From UBA1543 sp964596375 (GTDB taxonomy: Bacteria > Pseudomonadota > Zetaproteobacteria > Mariprofundales > Mariprofundaceae), in contig CAZQTO010000066.1 in NCBI GenBank assembly GCA_964596375.1, forward strand, positions 1 to 12,496: a DNA stretch of 12,496 nucleotides, written 5' to 3'. Positions 12,494-12,496 of this stretch are shown here, in pieces. Made by a program: the position numbers and the translations under genes. The notes beneath the pieces were generated by a model. That model ran no database searches. It worked only from the letters and a program-made list of their open reading frames with translations, and had not been told where the DNA came from. The stretch's first letter is position 1. Every line of letters begins with the position of its first letter.

Positions 12494-12496
12494 CAA

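Noticed and set aside
1..12496. CRISPR arrays, insertion sequences, tRNA or rRNA genes
   Set aside because: No regularly spaced direct repeats, transposase motifs or tRNA/rRNA-like sequence were seen on either strand.

Overview
This window looks like chromosomal DNA from a Gram-negative proteobacterium. Supporting signs are a lipobox-bearing periplasmic Bax-like hydrolase, a type IV pilus/type II secretion class ATPase, a near-consensus sigma-54 promoter, a YcgN-type protein, and proteobacterial accC, aroG, folE, hemH and trhO. Codon use is moderately GC-rich and even across the genes. I cannot fix the lineage; a gamma- or zetaproteobacterium-like genome is my best guess and only a guess. No mobile-element gene, CRISPR array, rRNA or tRNA was seen.

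Layout: (1) 1-656, 3' part of accC (+), facing aroG (-, 710-1777) across a short gap with two stem-loops. (2) 1923-2516, a histidine-phosphatase gene (-), divergent from a tight folE-hemH pair (+, 2596-4210). (3) 4211-4496, a non-coding block made almost entirely of inverted repeats, including a 93-nt hairpin and a perfect 30-bp palindrome. (4) trhO (-, 4497-5492). (5) A 301-bp divergent region with a textbook sigma-54 promoter that reads into a four-gene operon (+, 5794-10419): a GspE/PilB/MshE-type ATPase followed by three HDOD-domain proteins. (6) A minus-strand cluster running from the right edge: YbaK-domain protein, Bax-like glucosaminidase lipoprotein and YcgN, with a perfect extended -10 promoter in front. 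(7) The last 100 bp hold two strong hairpins.

Most genes are housekeeping: fatty-acid synthesis (accC), aromatic amino acids (aroG), folate/pterin (folE), haem (hemH), tRNA wobble-uridine hydroxylation (trhO) and mistranslation control (YbaK domain). The part that deserves attention is the sigma-54-driven ATPase-HDOD-HDOD-HDOD operon. The ATPase keeps all catalytic motifs but stands without any pilin, platform, prepilin peptidase or secretin gene in view, and its N-terminus is a fourfold helical repeat resembling c-di-GMP-binding MshEN motifs. The first two HDOD proteins are tandem paralogues that have lost different residues of the HD metal site, while the third keeps a complete set. I infer a regulatory or signalling module that controls a surface appendage encoded elsewhere.
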